A stretch of 64,000 nucleotides of DNA from Idiomarina sp. A28L. GTDB lineage: Bacteria > Pseudomonadota > Gammaproteobacteria > Enterobacterales > Alteromonadaceae. Shown one piece after another: positions 57,434 through 64,000 of this stretch (positions within the stretch are counted from its first letter, which is position 1; every line of letters begins with the position of its first letter). The notes beneath the pieces are model-generated. The model made no database searches, was not told where the DNA came from, and saw nothing but the letters and a program-made list of their open reading frames with translations. A program made the translations under genes and the position numbers. The DNA is taken from the NCBI RefSeq assembly GCF_000218785.1, contig NZ_AFPO01000011.1, positions 186,001-250,000 on the forward strand. Reading direction: 5' to 3'.

Positions 57434-57991
57434 ATGAAAACGATGCATAATTGGCAATGGCGCTTACTTGATACACAGAATTTAGCAATTGATTTAGGAA
57501 AGAAAGTAACGCAAGAATTATCATTCAAGCGTTCTTTTTTGCGTGATAGGTTGCCGGATCACGTTTCTTTTTCAATGGATGACGCTGAAGCTTTTCAGAA
57601 TTTTTCCGATTATCTTGATACCTATAGTGCACTTTCAACCAATGAGCAATTTGATATTGCTTTGCATGCAACCGCATTAGTGCGGTTCGGTAAATTGATG
57701 TTGCCACAAAGCTGGTATTTTAAGTTTGGTAGTTTTGGTGATAGCAAAGTATGGCCGAAAGATCATCTTTTCTGCTCGTTAAATTCGGGCACAGGGCAAG
57801 CTGATTTCTTGATTATTGAACAGGATGACCGCTGTTCACTTTGTATGTTAGTTGATGAATCGTTTGAGGTTGGCGGTTTTAAAACAATGCAACGTTTTGA
57901 AGTTACCCGTGTATTGAATGATCGCTTGCAAGAATCGCAGCGCCACCCGATACCTCGAGATAATTCATTTACATCAAAGCAATGGGCTTAA
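57434..57991 (+). CDS. zapC: Cell division protein ZapC
   Basis: This 185-residue cytoplasmic protein promotes FtsZ bundling at the division ring. It matches ZapC in layout: WQWRLLDTQNLAIDLG at the start, FSMDDAEAFQNFSDYLD, ALVRFGKLMLPQSWYF and the C-terminal LNDRLQ...SFTSKQWA. The start may be ATG 57434 or ATG 57443; neither has a strong ribosome site. It follows pyrD as in E. coli. Its last 18 bases overlap the end of the convergent cardiolipin synthase gene. Confidence 0.88.
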   Translation: MKTMHNWQWRLLDTQNLAIDLGKKVTQELSFKRSFLRDRLPDHVSFSMDDAEAFQNFSDYLDTYSALSTNEQFDIALHATALVRFGKLMLPQSWYFKFGSFGDSKVWPKDHLFCSLNSGTGQADFLIIEQDDRCSLCMLVDESFEVGGFKTMQRFEVTRVLNDRLQESQRHPIPRDNSFTSKQWA

Positions 57992-59422
57992 AAAGTACAT
58001 AAAACGCTCTGCAACTCGTCTGTATCTAGGCCGTTCATGCCAAGCGTTAACATCTACTGGAATGCTTTGCTCTTTATAAGAACTAAGTAGCTCACAAATA
58101 TCTTCGCAGCTTTCAGTGTCGTATATAGCTACTGAAAGCTCAAAGTTGAGTTGTAAACTCCGCATATCAATATTCATACTGCCCACCAGTGCCATCTCGC
58201 TATCAACCACAATCGCCTTTGCGTGCAAAAGGCCTTGGTGAAATAAGCGTAACTCAACACCTGCATTTAATAAACCGCTATAAAACGATTCGCTGGCAAA
58301 GCTCGCCATTTTGGAATCACTTATCTTTGGCAATAATATACAAACATAAACACCTCGTTGCGCGGCATGGCATAAGGCTTCGAATATAGCTTCTGAAGGA
58401 ACGAAGTAGGGGGTGGCAATGGTGATACTCGAGTTCGCCCGATGGATAATCGAGAGCATAATTTGATGCATTACCGCCTCACCTTGGCCGGGGCCTGATG
58501 GGATAATTGATAGCCATCGATTACAATTCTCTAATTCGGTTTTTAACTGTGGGAAATTTCGTTCACCGGTTTCTAACTCCCAATCCCAAGAGAACACTTT
58601 TGATACCCCGAATGCCGCAGCACCCTCAAAACGAAGCATAATATCAATCCAGGGACCAAATTTTTTGTGCGCATTGAAATAGCGCGGATCGGCCATGTTC
58701 ATTGAACCGGTGTAGCAAATTATATGGTCGATCACTAGCAGCTTTCTATGTAAGCGCAGGTCTACCCGGCGAAACAGGTTACGGAATATATTTACCGGAA
58801 GTGTTGGTAATAGTTTAATACCCGCTGCGCGCATGCGTTTTAAATCAGCGCTGAACATAAAGAACGGCCAACTGCCCGCATGATCAACAAGTATCTCGAT
58901 ACTAACGCCGCGCTCTGAAGCCGCGATTAACGCTTCAGTTACTTCATTTACTCGGCCATGAGGATGCCAGATGTAAAATTCCATACGAATATCACGTTCG
59001 GCGTTTTCAATATCGTGGAGCCATTGATCAAAAATACTATCTGGATCGGCAAGCACTGCAAAGTTCTTGTAGCTCAAACCACCTATACCATCGCGTTGAT
59101 GCATGATTTGATAAATTGAGCGAGCGGCATGCCCTTTAGGTTCAGGGGTTTCATGCCCACTCAAAAATTTAGTTAAGTTCTCAAGGAAGGGAGTACGAAG
59201 AGCATTTGCTCTCTCAGCTCGACGTTTACCGAGTTGAATTTCACCGAAAAAGAGATAGATTAAAACACCCAAAAAAGGAAAAACGATAATGATAAGCACC
59301 CATGCTAGCGATGAGCTTACTGGCCGGCGTTTGAATATAATTCGAAGGAATACAGAGGCTGTTAAAAGCCAATAGAAAACAACAAAAAAATCAGCGATTT
59401 GCAAAGTGATGCCTTTATCCAA
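57974..59422 (-). CDS. cls: Cardiolipin synthase, ClsA-like
   Basis: This 482-residue phospholipase-D-family membrane enzyme joins two phosphatidylglycerol molecules. Two N-terminal helices (about 10-30 and 38-58) and the cytosolic motif GKRRAERAN are as in ClsA. The two HKD motifs are HRKLLVID near 222 and HAKAIVVD near 398, each followed by GSMN. The protein ends FMYFLSPLL like E. coli ClsA. The start is TTG at 59422 with no clear ribosome site, so it is tentative. Its insertion between zapC and rlmKL differs from E. coli. Confidence 0.94.
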   Translation of the reverse strand: MDKGITLQIADFFVVFYWLLTASVFLRIIFKRRPVSSSLAWVLIIIVFPFLGVLIYLFFGEIQLGKRRAERANALRTPFLENLTKFLSGHETPEPKGHAARSIYQIMHQRDGIGGLSYKNFAVLADPDSIFDQWLHDIENAERDIRMEFYIWHPHGRVNEVTEALIAASERGVSIEILVDHAGSWPFFMFSADLKRMRAAGIKLLPTLPVNIFRNLFRRVDLRLHRKLLVIDHIICYTGSMNMADPRYFNAHKKFGPWIDIMLRFEGAAAFGVSKVFSWDWELETGERNFPQLKTELENCNRWLSIIPSGPGQGEAVMHQIMLSIIHRANSSITIATPYFVPSEAIFEALCHAAQRGVYVCILLPKISDSKMASFASESFYSGLLNAGVELRLFHQGLLHAKAIVVDSEMALVGSMNIDMRSLQLNFELSVAIYDTESCEDICELLSSYKEQSIPVDVNAWHERPRYRRVAERFMYFLSPLL

Positions 59423-59481
59423 GTTGGGATAAATACACTATAGGGAGTAACAAGGAGAAATTCAAATGAAAGGTATCGGAT

Positions 59482-59558
<77 letters not shown>

Positions 59559-59573
59559 TCCGATTGAGGGCGT

Positions 59574-59601
59574 ATCTTACCAGTGGCAGCCCGCATTGCA
59601 A
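59574..59601 (-). promoter_or_regulatory. Probable promoter of tRNA-fMet
   Basis: On the minus strand TTGCAA (59601-59596), a 16-base spacer and TAAGAT (59579-59574) lie about 15 bases ahead of the tRNA. The discriminator (ACGCCC) is G+C rich, as in stringently controlled stable-RNA promoters. A TTGACA at 59626-59621 lacks a matching -10. Confidence 0.6.
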
Positions 59602-59782
59602 CAAGATATTTCACATTTGTTGTCAACCGCCTAATTATTCAACGAAATGATTAATAAAGCGCCTTGTAATCAGTTCTGCCGCGCTAATTTCGAAATTCAA
59701 ACAACACAGACATATGAATTGAACTGCGTTATAATTCGCAACCTTACGTTTTATGCGTCTAGCTTTGGAATTAATGTATTTA

Positions 59783-61942
59783 ATGGATAGTTTACAATTC
59801 TTTTTACCTTGTGGCCGCGGCCTTGAAGAACTTTTAGCCGCAGAAATTGAGCAGCTTGGTGGTATCGATATACAGTTGACCAATTCAGGTGTTACGTGTT
59901 CGGGAGATTTACGCCTAGGATACACGCTGTGTATGTGGTCTCGGTTAGGTAGCCGGGTTCTTTTGAAACTATCTGAAACTGAAGTGCATGATCGCTTTGC
60001 GCTTGAAAAAGCAGCTGCCGATTATCCATGGGCGGATGTGTTCAATGAACGCAACACTTTTTCAGTTCGCTTCAATGGCACCAGCGAAACGCTTCGCAAC
60101 ACCCAATTTTCGGCGCAAGTAATTAAAGATGGTGTAGTTGATGCGTTTCGGCGTGTTGGCGCTAGCCGCCCTAGTGTGGAATCAAAGCAATCAGAAATTA
60201 ATATTCAAGGCTATCTTCATAAAGGCGTAGCTACGCTTTACTTAGATTTAGCGGGTACTGGTTTGCATGAGCGTGGTTATCGGCAGGCTAAAGGCGCAGC
60301 ACCTATTCGGGAAACCTTGGCGGCGGCACTTGTTGTTCGCGCAGGAATGAATAGGCCAGCGATTCAAGCTGAAGAACAGTGGCCTGCTTTGGTTGCCGAC
60401 CCTACTTGTGGCTCAGGTACTTTGCTTATAGAAGCCGCTATGCTCGCAACCGATAGAGCACCTGGTTTACAGCGCACGCAATGGGGTTTCAATGCATGGC
60501 GCGGGCATAAAGCTGCGGTATGGAATGAAGTTAAAGCCGATGCAAAAGAGCGGTTCATAAAGGGCTTAGCGGCATGTAAAACTACTTTCCATGGAGTTGA
60601 TAATGATCCTGGGATAGTGCAAGCGGCTAATCAAAATATTCGCCAGCTAGGCTTTGAAGATTTGATAAAGATTGAAGAGGGCGATGCTTCATCTCCTTGG
60701 TTATTGAAGCGTTATAAAAGCGCGGCTTCCGGCATGTTATTAAGTAACCCACCATATGGTGAGCGGCTTGGCAGCGAACTTGGTGCTTGGCTGTTTTATC
60801 GTGATTTTGGGCGTCAGCTTCGGCAAGGTATTAGTGGTTGGAAAGCTGCCATTATTGCGCCTGATGAATCGATGATTAAAGCCATGCGAATGCGCACTGA
60901 GAAAAAATATAAGCTAAACAACGGTGGCATTCCGGTTTTGCTTGCAATAATGGACCTTACCGATGCTCAAGAAGAATTTGCGCGCCCTGAAGTGGCAGCG
61001 CTTTCAAATCGTTTAGCAAAGAACTGGAAACAACGCAGCAAATGGGCGGAAAAGGAAGGGGTGAACTGTTTCCGCGTTTATGACGCAGATTTACCTGAGT
61101 TCAATGCAGCTATTGATTACTACGATGGATCATTGGTAGTGCAAGAATATGCGGCGCCGAAAGATATTCCTGAACATATTACCGTAAAGCGTTGGTGGCA
61201 TATTCTTGAAGCGGTTATGGATAGTTTGCCGGTAAGCCCAGATCGTATATTTACTCGCCAGCGGAAGCGTCAGCAGGGCGAAAAGCAGTACACGCGCGTT
61301 TCCAACGATAGTGAAATTATCGAGGTGCAAGAATACAACGCTAAGTTTCAAGTAAATCTTACTGATTACTTAGATACAGGTTTGTTCTTAGATCATCGTT
61401 TAGTACGAAAAGATATTCAGCGATTAGCCAAAGATAAACGTGTATTGAATTTATTTGCCTACACGGGAACAGCATCGGTGCATGCAGGTTTAGGCGGCGC
61501 CAAAGAAATTACCACCGTAGATTTATCGAAAACCTATTTAAACTGGGCGAAAGATAACTTCCGGTTGAATTTTTTAACCATTAACCGGTATGAATTTGAG
61601 CAAGCAGATTGCCTGAAGTGGTTAACTGCACATGCCGATGATTCACCGCCACGGCAGTGGGATCTTATTTTCATTGATCCGCCAACCTTCTCAAATTCGA
61701 AACGGATGGAAGCTGTTTTTGATGTACAGCGGGATCACGTTGATATTTTAGCCAAGGCTAAGAAACTCTTGGCCCCTGGAGGTTTACTTATTTTCACCAA
61801 TAACAAACGCGGCTTTAAATTAGATGAGCAAGCGGTGGCAGAAATAGGCTTTAAGGCGGAAGATCACACACGTGCGAGTATCCCGTTAGATTTTGAAAAA
61901 CAACGAGCCGTTCATTTTTGTTGGTATCTTACCCATGCCTGA
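59783..61942 (+). CDS. rlmKL: Bifunctional 23S rRNA methyltransferase RlmKL
   Basis: This fused enzyme makes m2G2445 (RlmL half) and m7G2069 (RlmK half) in 23S rRNA. It has an N-terminal THUMP region (about 1-160), then RlmL with DPTCGSGTLLIEAAML near 205 and LSNPPYGERLGSE near 320. RlmK shows LNLFAYTGTASVHAGLGGAKE near 555 and FIDPPTFSNSKRM near 630. ATG 59783 matches the family start (F..PCGRGLEELL); in-frame ATGs at 59774 and 59753 are possible. 719 aa compares with 702 in E. coli. Its end overlaps the next gene by eight bases. Confidence 0.95.
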   Translation: MDSLQFFLPCGRGLEELLAAEIEQLGGIDIQLTNSGVTCSGDLRLGYTLCMWSRLGSRVLLKLSETEVHDRFALEKAAADYPWADVFNERNTFSVRFNGTSETLRNTQFSAQVIKDGVVDAFRRVGASRPSVESKQSEINIQGYLHKGVATLYLDLAGTGLHERGYRQAKGAAPIRETLAAALVVRAGMNRPAIQAEEQWPALVADPTCGSGTLLIEAAMLATDRAPGLQRTQWGFNAWRGHKAAVWNEVKADAKERFIKGLAACKTTFHGVDNDPGIVQAANQNIRQLGFEDLIKIEEGDASSPWLLKRYKSAASGMLLSNPPYGERLGSELGAWLFYRDFGRQLRQGISGWKAAIIAPDESMIKAMRMRTEKKYKLNNGGIPVLLAIMDLTDAQEEFARPEVAALSNRLAKNWKQRSKWAEKEGVNCFRVYDADLPEFNAAIDYYDGSLVVQEYAAPKDIPEHITVKRWWHILEAVMDSLPVSPDRIFTRQRKRQQGEKQYTRVSNDSEIIEVQEYNAKFQVNLTDYLDTGLFLDHRLVRKDIQRLAKDKRVLNLFAYTGTASVHAGLGGAKEITTVDLSKTYLNWAKDNFRLNFLTINRYEFEQADCLKWLTAHADDSPPRQWDLIFIDPPTFSNSKRMEAVFDVQRDHVDILAKAKKLLAPGGLLIFTNNKRGFKLDEQAVAEIGFKAEDHTRASIPLDFEKQRAVHFCWYLTHA

Positions 61943-62174
61943 GTTTTATCTATTGATGAAAGAACATTGCCCGCTTTGCACTCAAGCTATTCAGCAAATA
62001 TATGCTCAGCAGCTTGATGAACCAATTCAGCTCAATGTAGTTGATATCGCAAGCGATCCAGCTTTGATAGAAGAATACGCTACATTAGTTCCCGTTTTAG
62101 TACGTGCCATCGATGATGCTGAACTAAAGTGGCCATTTGCAGAAATTAAATTACAGGAATTCCTCAGTTTATGA
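61935..62174 (+). CDS. Glutaredoxin-like protein (DUF836 type)
   Basis: This 79-residue thioredoxin-fold protein has EHCPLCTQAIQQI near residues 10-22, carrying a CxxC redox pair, and the cis-proline region LVPVLV near 54. The short form and sequence fit the glutaredoxin-like DUF836 family; the target is unknown. ATG 61935 overlaps the rlmKL stop by eight bases, and its own stop overlaps the uup start (ATGA). The three genes are therefore tightly coupled. The longer frame from 61893 is discarded. Confidence 0.85.
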   Translation: MPEFYLLMKEHCPLCTQAIQQIYAQQLDEPIQLNVVDIASDPALIEEYATLVPVLVRAIDDAELKWPFAEIKLQEFLSL

Positions 62175-64000
62175 GTGTTGTACTGAGATTAAGTAACGCC
62201 CGCCTAGCATTTGGCGCCGCGCCAGTTTTAGATAATGCCGAATTAATCGTAGAATCGAGCGAAAGGCTTTGTATTACAGGCCGTAACGGCGCTGGTAAAT
62301 CGAGCCTGTTAAAAGTGTTAAATAAGAACATTTCGCTTGATGATGGCCAGCTCCACTTAGTTGGAGAAACGCGCGTAGCTATGCTTCCGCAAGATCCACC
62401 TGCGCGCACGCCAGGTAAAGTGTTTGATTATGTTGCCAGTGCATTTGCTGAAACTGGTAAATTACTATCCGATTACCAAGCCGTTAGTGAAGCTATGGCG
62501 CTTGATGCAACCGATGAGCGTTTGCTTGATCAAATGATGCGTATTCAAACTAAAATTGAAGCGAATGATGGTTGGCAGTTACAAAGCCGAATAGAGCAGG
62601 TGTTATCGCGATTAAACCTCGATGGTGATGCCGGTATGGATACCTTATCGGGTGGTTGGTTGCGCCGAGTAGCACTTGCTAAAGCACTAGCTACACAGCC
62701 TGATGTGCTCTTACTTGATGAGCCAACAAACCATTTGGATGTTGCCACGGTAGAGTGGCTGGAAAACATGTTGAGTGAATTTCCGGGTGCGTTAGTTTTT
62801 ATCAGCCACGATCGTGCGTTTATTCGCAGATTAGCATCACGCATAGTTGATTTAGATCGCGGAACGCTTACCAGTTTCCCAGGTAATTACGATGCATTTT
62901 TAGAGGAGAAGCAGCGTTTACTTGAAGTTGAAGCTACGCAACAAGCGGAATTTGATAAAAAGCTTGCCCAAGAAGAAGTATGGGTAAGGCAGGGCGTGAA
63001 AGCTCGGCGTACACGGAATGAAGGGCGTGTTCGCGCATTACAGGCTCTGAGGCAAGAACGCTCGCAGCGGCGGAAAGTGCAAGGCTCGGTTAAAATTGAG
63101 CAAGCGAGTGGCGAGCGTTCAGGCAAGCTAGTTTTTGAAGCCACTGATATTAACTTAACGCTTGGTGATAAATGTTTAATAGAACATTTAAACTTACTTA
63201 TTCAGCGAGGCGATAAACTGGCGTTAGTGGGGCCAAATGGTTGTGGGAAAAGCTCTTTAATTCAGCTTATTCTCGGCGATTTACCGCCTACTAGCGGCGA
63301 AGTACGCTTAGGTACAAACCTACAGGTAGCGTATTTTGATCAGCATCGGCAGTTATTGAATTTGAATGCTTCGATTGCGGATAACGTAGCTGAGGGTAAA
63401 AAAGAAGTAACTCATCGTGGCCGTACGCGGCACATTTTTAGCTATTTGCAAGATTTCTTGTTCTCTCCTCAGCAAGCACAAATGCCTGTAAGCGCGCTTT
63501 CGGGCGGCGAGAAGAATCGTGTGATGTTGGCTAAAATTCTATTGCCAGAAAGCAATTTGCTTATTCTCGATGAGCCAACCAACGATTTGGATATCGATAC
63601 CCTAGAGTTACTCGAACAAGTGGTTGTTGATTATCCAGGAACCGTGTTGGTGGTAAGCCATGATCGAGAGTTTATTGATAACACCGCTACTTCAGTGCTT
63701 CTATTTGAAGGGCAGGGCAAAGTTACAGAAATATTTGGTGGTTTCCACGAAGTAGGGGTGTACCAACAAGCAAATGCTGCAACACGGGTGGCATCCCAAT
63801 CAATTCAGAAAAAGCAGGGAACTTCTCAAGCTAAAGTGGACTCAGAGCAGCAGCCCCCTTTAGCTCAGAAGGCGAACAAGTTATCATACAAGCTGAAGCG
63901 TGAGCTTGAGTTACTGCCCAGCCAAATTGAGGCGCTAGAGCAAGAACTAAGTGAATTACAACAACAATTAAACGACCCGGAATTTTTTCGTCAACCAGTA
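62171..64000 (+). CDS. uup: ABC-F ATPase Uup, 3' end beyond the window
   Basis: The frame is open to the last base (610 codons). Uup is a soluble ABC-F protein that acts on ribosomes and suppresses transposon excision defects. The first ABC domain has Walker A GRNGAGKSS near 38, signature LSGGW near 159 and Walker B LLLDEPTNHLD near 178. The second has GPNGCGKSS near 354, LSGGEK near 440 and LLILDEPTNDLD near 462. A C-terminal coiled coil starts near 560. About 25 residues are probably missing, judging from the roughly 635 aa E. coli protein. Confidence 0.96.
   Translation, partial: MSVVLRLSNARLAFGAAPVLDNAELIVESSERLCITGRNGAGKSSLLKVLNKNISLDDGQLHLVGETRVAMLPQDPPARTPGKVFDYVASAFAETGKLLSDYQAVSEAMALDATDERLLDQMMRIQTKIEANDGWQLQSRIEQVLSRLNLDGDAGMDTLSGGWLRRVALAKALATQPDVLLLDEPTNHLDVATVEWLENMLSEFPGALVFISHDRAFIRRLASRIVDLDRGTLTSFPGNYDAFLEEKQRLLEVEATQQAEFDKKLAQEEVWVRQGVKARRTRNEGRVRALQALRQERSQRRKVQGSVKIEQASGERSGKLVFEATDINLTLGDKCLIEHLNLLIQRGDKLALVGPNGCGKSSLIQLILGDLPPTSGEVRLGTNLQVAYFDQHRQLLNLNASIADNVAEGKKEVTHRGRTRHIFSYLQDFLFSPQQAQMPVSALSGGEKNRVMLAKILLPESNLLILDEPTNDLDIDTLELLEQVVVDYPGTVLVVSHDREFIDNTATSVLLFEGQGKVTEIFGGFHEVGVYQQANAATRVASQSIQKKQGTSQAKVDSEQQPPLAQKANKLSYKLKRELELLPSQIEALEQELSELQQQLNDPEFFRQPV

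Noticed and set aside
62171-64000. uup without a stop codon could be read as a truncated gene
   Set aside because: The frame is intact to the last base; it is simply cut by the window edge.

Overview
The window reads as an ordinary, densely packed stretch of a gammaproteobacterial chromosome of roughly mid-40s percent G+C (judged by eye). Gene content and order point to the Alteromonadales, plausibly Idiomarinaceae. Several blocks keep the gene order known from E. coli or Pseudomonas: yejK/yejLM; cspD-clpS-clpA-infA-aat-trxB-lrp-ftsK-lolA-rarA-serS; tusE/tusCD/yccA/tRNA-Ser; uvrY-like/uvrC/pgsA/tRNA-Gly-Cys-Leu; proQ-prc; and pepN/gdh/pyrD/zapC/rlmKL/uup. The organism call is inference from synteny and family resemblance; no 16S gene lies in the window.

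Layout. 1-3.4 kb holds the envelope regulator yejM with yejL, the divergent nucleoid protein yejK, and cspD. 3.7-8.5 kb carries the ClpAP protease with its adaptor, the N-end-rule transferase aat, infA and trxB. 8.6-19.2 kb carries alanine dehydrogenase divergent from lrp, the ftsK-lolA-rarA-crcB-crcB-serS run, and the tus sulfur-relay genes beside yccA. 19.2-24.9 kb has tRNA-Ser, a CBS-domain protein, a LuxR-type regulator with a degenerate receiver, uvrC, pgsA and a three-tRNA array. 25-34.6 kb is more accessory: an RDD protein, a LysR/LysE divergent pair, a duplicated PTPS/QueD-like protein, an M23 peptidase, an M61 peptidase, a LytS/LytR two-component pair and a lipoprotein. 34.6-41 kb holds pyruvate kinase, msrB, a long-form GAPDH, an M14 carboxypeptidase and a sodium:alanine symporter. 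41.3-51.3 kb holds small proteins, free-Met-sulfoxide reductase, proQ, prc, an NSS transporter, an NhaC-type antiporter and pepN. 51.4-64 kb holds the giant NAD-glutamate dehydrogenase, pyrD, zapC, cardiolipin synthase, initiator tRNA, rlmKL, a glutaredoxin-like protein and uup, which is cut by the window edge.

A recurring theme is protein and amino-acid use: four peptidases (PepN, M61, M14, M23), alanine and NSS symporters, a LysE-type exporter, alanine dehydrogenase, NAD-glutamate dehydrogenase and Lrp. This fits a marine heterotroph that lives largely on peptides, but that is inference.

I found no phage, transposon, CRISPR, rRNA or defence island. The features most worth a second look are: the UvrY/GacA-like regulator that has lost every phosphorylation-site residue; the apparent absence of tusB from the tus cluster; the tandem, diverged crcB pair; the PTPS duplication with one dead half; a candidate small RNA or attenuator on the minus strand upstream of yccA; and palindromic candidate operators in the lysR/lysE and lytS upstream regions. 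None of these amounts to a clear new system.
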